Assembly (NCBI GenBank): GCA_018105865.1
Contig: CM030848.1
Coordinates: 13,196,199 to 13,260,198 of the forward strand
DNA from: Metaphire vulgaris
Lineage: Eukaryota; Annelida; Clitellata; Crassiclitellata; Megascolecidae
Direction of reading: 5' to 3'
DNA length: 64,000 nt
Positions 11,843-26,060 of this stretch are shown here, one piece after another (positions within the stretch are counted from its first letter, which is position 1; every line of letters begins with the position of its first letter). The translations under genes were made by a program, and so were the position numbers. The notes beneath the pieces were generated by a model, which was not told the DNA's origin, did not search any database, and saw only the letters and a program-made list of their open reading frames with translations.

Positions 11843-13208
11843 TAACTGACAACTTTTATAGCACAGTACGCATGACAGAAGGTCAAAATCAAGAGCACTT
11901 TAAAGCAAAATAGAAAAAAAATATAGCAGAAAAAGTAAGTAAGTAAGCAAAAACATCCAGCAGTGTCAGTTACATACAGATTGCCTTCTTTGACATCTTC
12001 ATCAAAGACCTCCTTTGACTTGCGCTTCTCGTAGATGACGATGATCGCAAAGAGGACGATAACCTCGGCACAGATGCCGATGAACGGCCACAGAGGCGCC
12101 AACTTGCCTGCAACGATAACAAAATCCGACGCTACGACCACCGATCAAAACAGAATCACATACAACAGAACACAACGATAAATTTAGGGCTTGTCCATAT
12201 AGTACGTACGCAAAAAGGACATATTTTCAACCCTCCGTTTGCACACCGTACGTATACGCAGAACCTCCTAAATCCAAACCTCTTTCCCCTCGGTGTGCAC
12301 ATACCATATGGATGGACCTCTACTCCACAGTACCATTTGACTGGTATATTATGCACCTGACAAGACAAGGCCATTCATCACCATACCCGCTAGAACATCT
12401 TACGCTAGATTCAAATATTACCATCAGGTTATCACTTTGCTCTTCTGCAAGGAAAGAACTAACAATGCCGACAATCTGAAACATGGAGAAAGAGCATTCT
12501 CTATTTCAGGGCTAAAGATTTGGGACAGCCTACTCAATCATTAACCTAAGATGCCTAACTCGTGCAGCTTCTAAATAACTACCGTGCTCAAATGGGCACA
12601 TGAAAGCAGATATTGTCTTATCTATTCAAGATTGTCCTGTGGAAAGTTTTCACTATTCCATCTGTCCATCACGTGCACGGTCCTCCTTTTCCTCTACTAC
12701 TTTCCAGTTTTCTTAACATAATCTCCTTTTCTACAGTATCATTGGTTCCCATTATGCGTCCAAAATACAACTAATAATATAATAGCAATAATAATAGCAA
12801 TAATAATAATAACATAGAAATATGAAATTTAAATGTCAAACCTTTAACGCGAACTTTAGTAGATGACTGGGAGGATCCAAATTCATTCGTTGCATTGCAC
12901 GTGTAAATCCCGTAGTCAGCATAAGTGACACTAGTGATGTTGAGTCTAGGGTTCTCTATTTTTCCATCAATGCCAAACGAAATGTGATCGTCGGCATCCA
13001 GCTTTCCGTTTTCCGTGTCCCTGCTCCACGAGACCTTCGGCTGCGGATAGCCCCAGGCGTGGCACACCAGATCCAACTTGTCCCCAAACACCAAGTTCAC
13101 TGACTTCTCCAGAGCCTTTATGTACGGAGGACCTGTGGTCATAAATAGTTTCAAACAACCATCATTAAATTGTTAGGTGCTTTGTGATATGCCAACCTAA
13201 TCAGTTCC

Positions 13209-13254
<46 letters not shown>

Positions 13255-13268
13255 CATTATTATCATCA

Positions 13269-13306
<38 letters not shown>

Positions 13307-15577
13307 TATTATTATTATTATTATTATTAGCAATGGAAATGCAGAACATTAGCACGTAGACATTTTTAAAGTTTAACTTCAAATGACGTCATTTTCACAT
13401 TTCAACGCTTGCATAAACAACAAAATTCCATAAACTCTGTTCTTCTGCAAAATAAATCAATAAATTGATTCTATGTTTAGAACTGTTAATCCATGCAGGT
13501 TGAAAGGTTCTTAAATAAACTCTTGAACGCCTAATGCTTCATGCAGAGTAATCAAGTATTGCTCAGGTACAATGCGATCTCAATAATTTAATTCCCCAAT
13601 GCAGTAAATCTCAGGCAAAAGACTTACAGTTGACAACAAATGTTTCATTCTCAGCTTTAGCCACACTCACACAGCAATACTGTCCAATGTCTGATTCACC
13701 TATAACGTCCAAAAGCCTGCTATCAAACACATACGTAATGTAATGTAATGTTGGCATTAAGAAGAAAGAGAGTAACATTAAAACCAAAGCTCTGTAAATA
13801 AAACACGCTACTGAAAATAAAACATTAAACATCTGAGTGATTTTTCACAAGAGGCGCTATACAAATATTTTGTTACATTACATTGTTGTTACATTACATT
13901 AAAACAAGAATATACGACTTCTGCGGCCTATTGAAATGACAATAATTCAAATTCAATTGAATTTTACGAAAACTTATTAAATGCATATTCTAGAAATAGC
14001 AACAAAAGAGAAACGCGTACCGATCTTAAAGACCGTTAATGTATTATTGGTGGTGTCGATGTTGTATTTTGCGTCGTTCTTTGGAACTTCGTTGTTGTCG
14101 GGCTTAAACCATTTCCCGTCTTCATATTTGCACTGGAGGGTTATAGACCCACCAAGTTTCGCAACGATATCGTCACCAAGTGACGGCACTTTTAAAGCAA
14201 AATTAATCGCACCAACAGTAAGGATTAAGTCAACGAAAAGAGATAAATTTAATTGTCAAAATCTATATTTCTAATTTTATATACAGTCCAGAATCAATCA
14301 TGCAGTTTACATGTAAGTATTAAGTGGAAGAATACAAAGAATAAACATGATACAATGCCTAGAGAAATTATTTGAAGATAATGAATAATGTTACTGTTAT
14401 CAAGTCTGTTAACATACTAATATTTTTCTGCAACAGCACATAGTTCTGTTGATGGTATTTCACTTTATTCACTTTTGCCTTTACTTATATTTGCTTCACT
14501 TATGCCATGCATGCAACTGTTGTTCATGGTCCATACTCAAGCCCAATACCCCATTGCTTATCCCCACTGACTGTCCGCTAGCTGTTCGGCCTGGTATTCT
14601 AGATTCTGACTTGGTTCTTATGAGATCAGAATTTGGTACACCATCGGCTGATGCTTCCGTACATTACGTACTATATACGCCTCAGATGGTGTCCCGTCAG
14701 TTCCTGGACTGTCACTTCCTGGACCGTTAGTTGCATGCTGGCCCGTTCCTATTGTTCTATCTTTTAGGTGTTTGTAAACAAGTGTAGACCTATACACTAT
14801 GATATATAAATCATTACATGCATACATGCATACACAGCTACACGTGACAACGATGGTCTGCAATAACATTATAACACGTCTAGGTAAACATGTCACGGTA
14901 ATGTAAACATCCATATTCAATATAGTATCCATTTGACAATAACTTGAATAATTGGGACAAATATGGGCTTAAGACGCGGGCAAGTATTCGAGAAATGCTA
15001 TTCGACAAGATGCTTATTATTGGTCACCAGCTGTACGCCTTGTACATCATTGTTTTACCTTACAATGACGGTCCAGGAAGTGACGGTCCAGAAAGTGACG
15101 GCCCAGGAAGTGACAGGGAACCGCCTCTGATGGCTGATGATTGGAAGGATTGTGAAGATAGGTATAAAAACGAATGAGCTATACAAATTTGTCATCTAAC
15201 ATCAACTTCTATGCTTCGATTAAGAGTCTAATAATAAGCAGATACGGTACAACTCTAAAGCGCCATATAAATTCGCGAGATTTTACTTAATTCTGACAAA
15301 ACACGTAACCTTTACGCACGATCATTTACGCATATCAGGTATACAAAATCATCTGTCATGCTGGAATGAAACGTCCCGATGTCACAACGCCACGGTAATC
15401 GACGGATCTTATTGATAAAACGTCTAAAAGTTCCCAACGCTAGAAATACAGGGCTATGGGCAGTCAGACAATAGAAATAAACTCATGATAATAAGTCCCG
15501 AAAATGAACAATTTCTTCGACTTGCCTGGAAATATAGCGATCAACGAGACGCTCAACAACGCCGCAAACTGTTGCAT
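11163..15577 (-). CDS. BSG: Basigin/neuroplastin-like Ig-superfamily membrane protein
   Basis: Basigin-family proteins are cell-surface glycoproteins that chaperone monocarboxylate transporters and mediate adhesion. Exons: 15577-15526 (signal peptide MQQFAALLSVSLIAIFP; GC-AG donor CAG|GCAAGT), 14188-14021, 13699-13628, 13132-12842, 12107 to about 11974, and a terminal exon 11214-11163. Junctions through the transmembrane exon are phase 1. Ig1 has Cys37 and Cys82/83; Ig2 has Cys121, Trp133 and Cys176 with DYGIYTC. The transmembrane segment starts LAPLWPFIGICAEV, with the family's conserved Pro and buried Glu, and is followed by IYEKRKSKE. The terminal exon reads NSNDHQEKDKVRLRK, like the vertebrate basigin tail. 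The join between the last two exons is unresolved: the phases do not agree, so a micro-exon or a sequence error is likely. Ig1 is compact, as in two-Ig basigin. Neuroplastin or embigin are alternatives within the family. Confidence 0.85.
11535..11840 (+). mobile_element. tRNA-derived SINE with (TTTA)n tail
   Basis: A tRNA-like head has a box A-like AGTCAGCAGAGTGCTAA near 11561-11577 and a box B-like GGTTCAATACCTG near 11608-11620. A non-tRNA body of about 180 bp follows, ending in a (TTTA)n tail at 11808-11840. It lies in an intron of the basigin-like gene, in the opposite orientation. Confidence 0.7.
12186..12322. mobile_element. MITE with CCATATAGTACG-type ends, copy 2
   Basis: About 137 bp. 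The left end is AGGGCTTGTCCATATAGTAC and the right end reverse-complements to AGAGGTCCATCCATATGGTA. It is the same family as 3803-3942, including the internal CATATTTTCAACC block. It lies in the basigin-like gene between the Ig2 and transmembrane exons. Confidence 0.65.
13208..13329. repeat. (ATT)n microsatellite
   Basis: About 120 bp of near-pure ATT with a few ATC interruptions, in the intron just upstream (on the minus strand) of the Ig2 exon. A shorter (AAT)n tract is at 12777-12812. Confidence 0.95.
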
Positions 15578-16152
15578 TTTTAAGGCGCCAGGATCCTTCG
15601 CAATCGCAAAGAAAATTAATATTTTTTGAATCCGAGAAAATTTTTATTATAATAAATGCTGAAAGGGACTGCGAAGGCCAACGACCCGGATTCACTGCAG
15701 CCACTGTGTTGCCGCTGCACGTCTGCAGTGAAAAACCCAGATGCATTCTGAGTTATGCGAAGTCGTGGGATTTGAACAAAACCGATGAGAAATTGAGAAG
15801 CTCTTATTTGGGAAATTCCCAAAGGTAAATCGGTAGAAAAAAAATCATCGCTTGAATGAGCAGCATCTGCGGATATGTTTTATCAATGATCTAAGCTTTT
15901 ATTAGTATTATTCATTCTAGAATGGGGCGTTAGTGACGCTTAATCTTAAGTATGTTGTTAAAGTATTAGCTATAGTCCCCAAAGGCACTGGGGGGAGGCA
16001 CTCATTCATGCATCGTCGTTTAATTCAAAGGGTCATTCTAGTTGAAACGTTACAGCTATGAGAGAAATGATTTTTTAGAGAAATTATTTGAGCGTAGAAA
16101 GAAATCTCGAGGAGACAGTTTTCCGGACGATTTTTGTCCAACGATAAGACCC

Positions 16153-17941
16153 CAGTGGCGGCTCCAGGATTTGGCAAGTGGGGGCCGTTGGGGTGGCAAC
16201 TTATAATCATGGGGGCCTACCGTTTGTTGGTAGGTATGTAGTATTAAGTATAGGGTATGGGAGGCCAAATTCGTAACGTGGGGGCGGGGGACTTTAATAT
16301 CACTTTAATATGTATTATAATAAATCTATGATCAAATCCAGAGTTAAATCACGTCTCTTTCTGTTTATTTTTCCACAGTCTGCTAATTTGCTGCTTCCTC
16401 TGAAATTGGCTTTGCCCGACTGACCACAAAACCCCATCTATAGTTAGAGTATTTCAACTGTAGATTGAGCGCCTATAGGAACAAGCAGCTGCTACTGTGT
16501 ATCTGCCCTCGATTAAGATGCTATTGTTCGACATTTGTGTTTTTACTTACTTGTTTAACTAAAACTGAAACATGTTCCATTAACTGTGAATAATATCAAC
16601 TCAAAAATAAATAGCGTTGCAGCAAAACTGAAATGTTTAATTTAAACAGTTGAAATGGGTTGTCCATTATAATTACACTCCCTAAAATTTTTTGACAATG
16701 GAAAATTTTACTAAACCCCTGAACACCCCCAATGTCGGACAACTGTCAAACTTTTATTGTCGGATAACCTCCTAAAATTATGCCGGAGAAAACTTAAAAA
16801 TTCCGAAAAGGGGCCGCCCATTAATCACGCCATCAAAAATTCAAAAGGCAATTTTTCCCTCCCCATCGACAACCGTCAAACTTTCAGTGACCCCTAATTA
16901 AATTATGTCAGAAACTTTCCAAGATCTTCCCCAGGTTCCAATAAAAAATTATTTATTTTATTATATAAGCCCTTGTATTCGTCCGATTCAAAAATAGAAT
17001 TATGGAAAGTAATTTTCTTACTTATTAAATTTGAAGAATGAGGGCATAAAAATCGTGTGGGTCAAAATACTTAGGCCTACATAGGCCTATAATTTCGCTA
17101 TCAGAAAATTCGAATGCAGGTTCGTGACGGGCATGAGCTTAAATCTGTGCAATTATGAAGCCCTATGTTGATACAAATTTCCGTCAAATGTCTGAAAAAA
17201 CACCTGGACTATAATAATGAAATAATAATAATAATAATGATTTTTAATAATTATTTAATAATAATAAGAAATAATAATAATTTTCCGGAATAATTTTGTT
17301 AATAATAAAATAATAATAATAATAATAATAATAAGTTAAATCATATTATTTTTGTTGGTTTTCGTCTGCATGCTTTGCGCCGGTCTGAAATTAGCTTTGC
17401 CCGACTGACCACAAAACCTCTTGATAGTTGAATATATCAAAAAATTTCAGCCAATGGAAGAATTAAATTGTCTATAGAAATTCACGAGAAACCTAAAAAT
17501 TTTGAAACTTGTCCATTAATCTTCATTGCTTCAAACTCAAAAAAGAATAGCGGGGCGGCAAAACTGAAATGGTTTTGTTGGCTGGGTTGGCTGGGACCGC
17601 CACTGGTACCGACCGACGTTAAAAATAAAGGAGTGAATGGTCCATGGACTCCATACCATGGGAGGTCTGGGCATTGGGCGTTCCGTCATAAATGTGTGGC
17701 AGATCGCCTCATTTGTCAACAACCGTCAAAATGCAGCCCCCTAATTAAATTATGGCGGCTCCACCGGGGGCCAGGGGCCCGAAGCTAAAAATATTGAGAG
17801 CCTGCCCTTGTGTTCCAATATAGAATTTGGGACCCTTATTAAATTTGAAGAATAGGGCATAAAACAACAAATAGTTGGCCCCCATGATTATAAGTTTCCC
17901 CTATCAGAAACTTCTAAATGCAGGTTCGTGAGCCGCCACTG
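16153..17941. repeat. Complex repeat bounded by inverted CAGTGGCGGCTC hAT-type ends
   Basis: The left edge is CAGTGGCGGCTCCAGGATTT and the right edge is the inverted GAGCCGCCACTG, with a mirrored AACTTATAATCATGGGGGCC block inside each edge. Between them is an old direct duplication: blocks such as GCCCGACTGACCACAAAACC at about 16418 and 17398, and ATTAAATTTGAAGAAT at about 17026 and 17838. No matching 8-bp target duplication was found (TAAGACCC versus AGCTTAAG). This may be two separate insertions rather than one element. (AAT)n runs occupy 17214-17335. Confidence 0.5.
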
Positions 17942-18108
17942 AGCTTAAGTCGTCTGTTTCATGAAGTGTTGATACAAATCTGGTCGAACGCTTTATATCA
18001 ACACGCACTTATCCGCCTCTTAGTTATACATCTGTGGAGTTTGCCGGTGTGGCCTGTAATAGAAGTCCTCTTGAGTAGGGATATATGTATAAATAAGCCA
18101 ATTAAAAC

Positions 18109-18640
18109 TAATTGGACGTATAATTTTTGCTTGTCCCCATCTTCGGAACCTTTCAAACTCTGCAAGAAAAAGGCGGCGCTGGGTTTAGTTGATTGGGATT
18201 ACCACGAATCCAGCTGGATAAGGCGTGTTTTAGCCTACGGAATGGTCCGATAAAAACGGTACCAGTCTGTTTTCAGATCGTAAATGCCACAAATGCAACC
18301 TCTCTGTTTCGAATGTTGCAATCTTTGGCGCTTTACTTCTGCGATGCTATGCCGTCAATACAGTCAATTAAGCGGCCAAGAACTTCTGTGCAAAGACTCG
18401 GCAACAGTGTTAAAACTAATTGGACGTATAATATGGGAAAATTGCACCTTTCCCGGAAATTTGATAGTGATTACCACGAAAATTTTGCAATACTGGACAT
18501 GGACTAACAGAATGGCGGTACCAGTCAGTAAATGTTTTAGCAACCTCTCTGAGTCGAATGCGTGAAATTTGGCTTTTCTGCGATGCCCCGGAGTCCAGCA
18601 GTCAGTTAAGATTAAGAACTGTTCGGCAAATCTTGTCGAG
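18109..18640. repeat. Diverged ~305-bp direct duplication
   Basis: AACTAATTGGACGTATAAT occurs near 18107 and 18413. Further matching landmarks follow in the same order: GATTACCACGAA, GGTACCAGTC, CAACCTCTCTG, TCTGCGATGC and CAGTCA-TTAAG. No coding function is seen. Confidence 0.6.
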
Positions 18641-18946
18641 TGTGAATAGGCCCTTAGTTTGACCGGTTTAACGTAGAATTTGGATACTGAATTGTTTTAT
18701 ACACCGAATTTTTATATAAACTTTATGAATGTAAATCTTTGTTCGACAGGCAACCGGTGTAAACTATTAAGAACATGCCCGAAGTAATCGTGCTTAGGCG
18801 TTGTAGTGTATACATAATCAGTGGCGTAGCCATGATACCGGAATGAGGGGCATCCAAATTTTCGGATAAAAAGTCTCCGACGATCAAACGCTGGTCGTTA
18901 ATGAGTACACTCAGGTATTCTCTCCGACCATCTGACCTACCTCCCA

Positions 18947-19167
18947 CAGGGGCGTAGCCAGGAATTTGATTTGGGGGGGGGGGGGTATAATGTGATTTGG
19001 GGGTATACATCTTTAAAAACTTTTAAAATCTTTAAAAACACATCGAAAACGTGTGAACTTGTGTGAACGTGTGAACTTGTGAACTTGTGATCAGTGCCCA
19101 ATAGACTGATTTTGCAAGGTATATAATATACCGATATAGCCCCCCTTTCCCCGTCGCTACGCCCCTG
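18947..19167 (+). mobile_element. hAT-type MITE, CAGGGGCGTAGC family
   Basis: The ends are CAGGGGCGTAGCCAGGAATT and, inverted, GTCGCTACGCCCCTG. The flanking 8-mers ACCTCCCA and CTCTCCCA are a decayed target duplication. The interior has the family's poly-G run and GGGGGTATA/TATACCGATATA blocks. Confidence 0.8.
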
Positions 19168-20040
19168 CTCTCCCAATATTCCTCAGCGATTTTGCGCAAA
19201 TCGTACAACTGGTGCCAGCCGGAATGGCGGACCAACCCCCTATCCTCCCACTCGTAGTTGCGCCAACGAGTGCTTTCGCGAGAAAAGGAAGTTCTGTGTC
19301 TAATAATTACAGGTCTGGGTCTAATCACGGCTGACAAACTTCGCCCGGAAAAGTAAACGCAGGGATTAATTTGGCGAAAGGAGTATAGGGCCTAGTATCT
19401 TCCTAGGGAGACGTTTCGACCAAGGTCTTCTTTTACGTTATCTTTGATGATCTATCTCTCTCTCACTCATCCTAAGCCTCGAGTCTCCGCTCTGTTCACA
19501 CAGCGTGCTGTGAGCGCTATAAGGCCCCTATACGTCCGTATACTTGTACAAGAACGCGCTCGCCACATCTCTAGACACCATTTGGTGGAAGGAAACTACT
19601 GTGGCGTTATGGTATCAAGCGCGCGACTATATGATGTGGCCTGCGCAGTGAGAATTATTCGCATCTTTATCAGGCGTCTTCTGAGGTTTTGGGGGCTTTA
19701 GAAGCGAAACTCCGAACAGAAAACTGTTCTCTGGATGAAATATTATAACTATCGATCGTATCGACGAACTGCCGCTATCGATAGCTTCTTGCGACGAAAC
19801 TGGAGCGTTGAGCTTAACTGATCTCTCAGCAGGAGTTCGAGTGTAAATTCAACATTCGTTTTGAATATTTCTGATACTTGAACTAGGCTACATTCCGTCT
19901 TGACACTTCCGTTTTTGCTGCTGGTTCTTTGGGTCAAGTTCAATAAGTATCACCGCAAGAACAAGAGGTAAGAGCTGCTTTGATCGGTCAACGACGGTTG
20001 ATATATTCCATCGTTTTCACATTAGAATGGCCGTGTGAAC

Positions 20041-20205
20041 TTGTGAATCGATTCGTCGACCATCGATTCATCGACCATCGATTCATCGACCATCGATTCA
20101 TCGACCATCGATTCATCGACCATCGATTCATCGACCATCGATTCATCATTCATCGAAATTCATCGAAGAAACCATCGATTCATCGACCATCGATTCATCA
20201 TTCAT
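20041..20205. repeat. 15-bp minisatellite (ATCGATTCATCGACC)n
   Basis: About seven tandem 15-bp units are followed by degenerate ones. On the plus strand the units read as an open pentapeptide repeat (RFIDH), because 15 is a multiple of three. I see no reason to call it a gene. Confidence 0.9.
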
Positions 20206-20218
20206 AAGGACCTTTGTT

Positions 20219-20352
20219 TGCTCGTCAGCACTATATGAAGAGAGAGTTGAGGGGCGCCGAAAACGATGTGAGGACCTTTTTTGCTTGTCAATTGTTAGGG
20301 GCACCAACGTACACTTTGTCCCCGGGCGCCGAATACCCTAGATCCGCCTCTG
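20219..20352 (+). repeat. Truncated hAT-type MITE, CAGAGCCGTAGC family
   Basis: This matches the right half of the complete element at 25439-25712: shared blocks GCTCGTCAGCACTATATGAA, GGGGCGCCGAAAAC and CCCGGGCGCCG, ending CCTAGATCCGCCTCTG. The left end is missing. Confidence 0.65.
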
Positions 20353-20802
20353 CTTGCGATCGGTGCCCAATGTTCGAATTTTCGAGAAACCAGTGGGAGG
20401 AGGTAGGACAACAACCCAACACTCGAAACTTTCGACCACTTTTGATGGCCCCAGTCCCGGCTCGTGGGTTACTGGTGTCCTAGGGAAGCGGGTCTGTGGC
20501 CGCCCCATGAAATTTAACGCATTTAGGTCTATATGCCCTATAACGCAATTCTAACGTGTTAGTCTCTACTAGTAGGTCTCGCTTAATATTGTTTAGTATT
20601 AGTAATTCATTTATATAACGCATTGTTTCACGGGCAAACGTGCCAGGCGTCAACAGATGCAATTCCAAAACAAAAATTTCAAAAAATAAAATATAAGGAG
20701 CACTGACTTGTGCCGCCCCTTAGGATTGACCGCCCTAGGTAGTCGTCTATGTTTGTCTAAATTAAACGAGTGATATATTCTATGCACGAATTCCAACTGT
20801 CA

Positions 20803-22969
<2,167 letters not shown>

Positions 22970-23075
22970 AGCCACTAGGGGCACTACTAACGGGGCTTGA
23001 ACCCCGGACCCGCTCCGTCAGCCTGACGCTCCAGCAAGTAATCCACTCTGCCATCTTCCGCCACCCCCCTCCCCG
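22970..23075 (-). mobile_element. tRNA-derived SINE head
   Basis: On the minus strand, a box A-like TGGCAGAGTGGA (23054-23043) is followed by a box B-like GGGGTTCAAGCCCC (23006-22990). The body and tail are not clearly defined. It could be a decayed tRNA gene, but it does not fold into a complete cloverleaf by eye. Confidence 0.55.
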
Positions 23076-23139
23076 GGTATGATCCAGAAGACTCCTTTTA
23101 TGTGCCGTAATTTCCAGGTCAAGGATTTGCAGTGGCAAG

Positions 23140-23142
<3 letters not shown>

Positions 23143-23201
<59 letters not shown>
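23143..23201. repeat. (GA)n microsatellite
   Basis: About 29 GA units beside the tRNA-derived SINE head. Confidence 0.95.
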
Positions 23202-23205
<4 letters not shown>

Positions 23206-23675
23206 TCTGCGATTTACGGTGTTCTCTGATCTAATCTGCAAAGGGTTCTTGTTCTTTTGCCGGACTTTATTGCTGTTGTGTTTTTTCCCCGCGCGCAATC
23301 GCCGACTTTGATCCTTTCCACTCGACGTGAGTTCGTGTTAGAACTCTCGGAAGAAAACGAATGATCCGACATGATCCCACGGACGGTGGTACCTCGGCCT
23401 TCTAGGCATAGGTAATGTAGCGTAATCATGCTCTGATTCCTCCCCCTTCCCCCCACGATTCGCCTCTGAAAGCCATCTGAAGAATTGCATACGATTGGTG
23501 TCGCGTATAATGGGTAAATTCTTGTCAAAATTTGCTGAAATTTTTCTTTATATTTATACGTTTGGCTTCTTCTTTTCGATCTGAGGTTTCATCAATCATT
23601 TATCGATCATTTATCGATCGATCGATCGATCGATCAATTTTTAGTAATAATTATAATGCGATATAATAATCAAAG

Positions 23676-23856
23676 CAGGGGCGTAGCCAGGAATTTGATT
23701 TGGGAGGGTATAAATATGAGGGGGTTATAAACCTTAACTATAAACCATATAAACTACATATAACAACATATAAATCACGTAAAAAACTTTAAGTTAGACT
23801 GATTTTGGGGGGTATATATACCAATAAACCCCCCCCCCCCCGTCGCTGCGCCCCTG
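23676..23856 (+). mobile_element. hAT-type MITE, CAGGGGCGTAGC family, perfect target duplication
   Basis: 181 bp with ends CAGGGGCGTAGCCAGG and GTCGCTGCGCCCCTG, flanked on both sides by AATCAAAG. The 8-bp duplication and CAG...CTG ends are hAT hallmarks. It has no coding capacity. Confidence 0.9.
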
Positions 23857-24581
23857 AATCAAAGCACAATAAAACTTAATCAAGCATCGTATAAAAATGT
23901 CTATTTATACTGCGCCTTTTGCTGATGCTGCATCTGGCATCATCAAAAAGATGCTTTGCTTTCGGTCCTGCTACCCGCCCCTAACGCCCCCAAAGGCCAC
24001 TCGTCACCTGGCGTTTGACTATATTACCAATCTCAGGTTTTTTCTACGCATTTTCTATGCCAGATCTTTCGAATCCCGGCACTGGTCGTAACTTCGTAAG
24101 TCTACAGATTCCATAGCATTCCCTCGGCTTTGTACGCATGTAGATGCTATCTTGATTTTTTTTAGTGCGACGTAAAGCCGCGACCGAGTCTTAAGAGACT
24201 ACAGGACCGGAGTGTAGCAGTAACCGATGACGATGTCACGGCAAATTTCAATCCCATCGGATCAATTCTGGGACCATGTACGTCTCTCCCCGGGTGCATG
24301 AACTTTCTTCCGATTGCCCCTCCTCCCCCCGCCCCCAAACCCTCTCTCATCTCGTAAGTGGGGTCAAGCTTTCTCCTCGTTGTCGTGATTCGATTGGTTG
24401 GGGCGGGGAGGGGACGGGGGGGAGGAGAGGAGAACCCAAAGACCAATCGTAGAAATCGTTCCATCAACTTCTAATAATGTTTCTAATGGCCTTTGTCAGA
24501 TTACGTAACCCAATCGATTAGCTACAGCGTCGTCCATGATACTCGGTCTTATAGTCAAATAAGATTATGTTCTATAGGACC

Positions 24582-24671
<90 letters not shown>

Positions 24672-24796
24672 ACAAAAACAATAAAAACAACAACATTATT
24701 AACACAATACCCAACATTCAACTGTGGATATAATAATAATTATTATTATTATTATATATATTATTATTATTATTTATTTAAATTATTATTATTATA

Positions 24797-24840
<44 letters not shown>

Positions 24841-24905
24841 TATATCCACAGTTGAATGTTGGGGTATTGTTAATAATGTTGTTTTGTTTTTATTGTTTTG
24901 TTGTT
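24582..24905. repeat. Large imperfect palindrome with AAT/ATT core
   Basis: The block ACATTCAACTGTGGATATAA (24712-24731) reappears inverted as TTATATCCACAGTTGAATGT near 24839-24858. The arms extend outward through ACAACATTATTAAC and AACAATAAAAACAA. The arms are about 75 bp and the centre is an AT-only loop of about 110 bp, itself ATT/AAT symmetrical. An (AAT)n-(ATT)n stretch flanks the left arm. Confidence 0.85.
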
Positions 24906-25438
24906 GTCGTCATTATAATTACGATTATAATGACGATGATTACTATGTCCTACTATTATTACTTAGTGGTAGCTTGTCCTTGAACTCAAATTTTGAAGAG
25001 TTTAACGTTTACAAAAGTAGTAGAAAATTCGTGACGGGTAAATGAAGAGTCGTTTTGATATTAGTATAAAGTCCCTTTGCTCGTCATATTCTAGAGAAAA
25101 ACTTTGAATAAATCTGCTCTCTTCGATCATCGACTGTCAGTTGAGCGTAGCTGAAGCAGATGATGTAGAGGCAGTTGCTCCAGTTGCTCAGTAATTACAT
25201 TTCCGAGAAAGAGAATATGAAAATAATCGAGATAGATCCTTCCTTTTATCGAAGAATTCTGGGAGACAGATTTTCGCGAGAACGAGACTAATTATCAGCC
25301 GCATATTTGCTTTTTCGTTGGCACGCGAACACATTATACGGGGTCCATCTATTTAGGAAATTAGAGCCCACAACACCATCTGCTATATACTGTATAAACA
25401 CATTAATGTATTTCCTGACAATGCGATGATGCGATGAA

Positions 25439-25712
25439 CAGAGCCGTAGCTATAGGGGGCAGGGGGCATATGCCCCCGGTCGCCGAGGTGATGGGGCGCC
25501 AAAATTGGGTATTTGGGTAAGTAAAATGCATAATAAAGAAGAAAGATGTGTGACGGCATTTTTTGCTCGTCAGCACTATATGAAGAGGGGCGCTGTAAGA
25601 TTTGAGGGGCGCCGAAAACAATGTGACGACCTTTTTTTGCTCGTCAGCAGTCTGTAGGGGCGTCAACGGTACACTTTGCCCCCGGGCGCCGGATACCCTA
25701 GCTACGGCTCTG
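25439..25712 (+). mobile_element. hAT-type MITE, CAGAGCCGTAGC family, complete
   Basis: 274 bp with inverted ends CAGAGCCGTAGCTATAGGG and CCCTAGCTACGGCTCTG, flanked by the perfect 8-bp duplication GCGATGAA (25431-25438 and 25713-25720). It contains the TGCTCGTCAGCACTATATGA block shared with 20219-20352. It has no coding capacity. Confidence 0.92.
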
Positions 25713-25758
25713 GCGATGAAATTCTCGAAGCGGTCTGAATCTATGTCACGTTTGCAAG

Positions 25759-25919
25759 CAGGGGCGTAGCCAGGAATTTGATTTGGGGAGGTATAATGTG
25801 ATTTGGAGGATAAATCTTTAAAAACTTTTAAAATTTTAAAAAAGCATTGAAAATTTTAAGGTAGTCTGATTGGGGGAGGGGGTATGTATACCGATATACC
25901 CCCTGTTGCTGCGCACCTG
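25759..25919 (+). mobile_element. hAT-type MITE, CAGGGGCGTAGC family
   Basis: It starts CAGGGGCGTAGCCAGGAATT and ends in a decayed GCTGCGCACCTG. The flanks TTTGCAAG and ATTGCATG are a 6/8 match. It lies 46 bp from the CAGAGCCGTAGC element, and (ATT)n follows at 25975-26059. Confidence 0.75.
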
Positions 25920-25990
25920 ATTGCATGCCAGATTTTTGCAACGATGGCCATCAAAGCTCAACAGATCTCGCATTATTGTTATTATTATTA

Positions 25991-26060
<70 letters not shown>

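Noticed and set aside
19980..20207. Pentapeptide-repeat (RFIDH) protein
   Set aside because: It exists only because a 15-bp minisatellite stays in frame; it is not the A(D/N)LXX pentapeptide family and has no other gene features.
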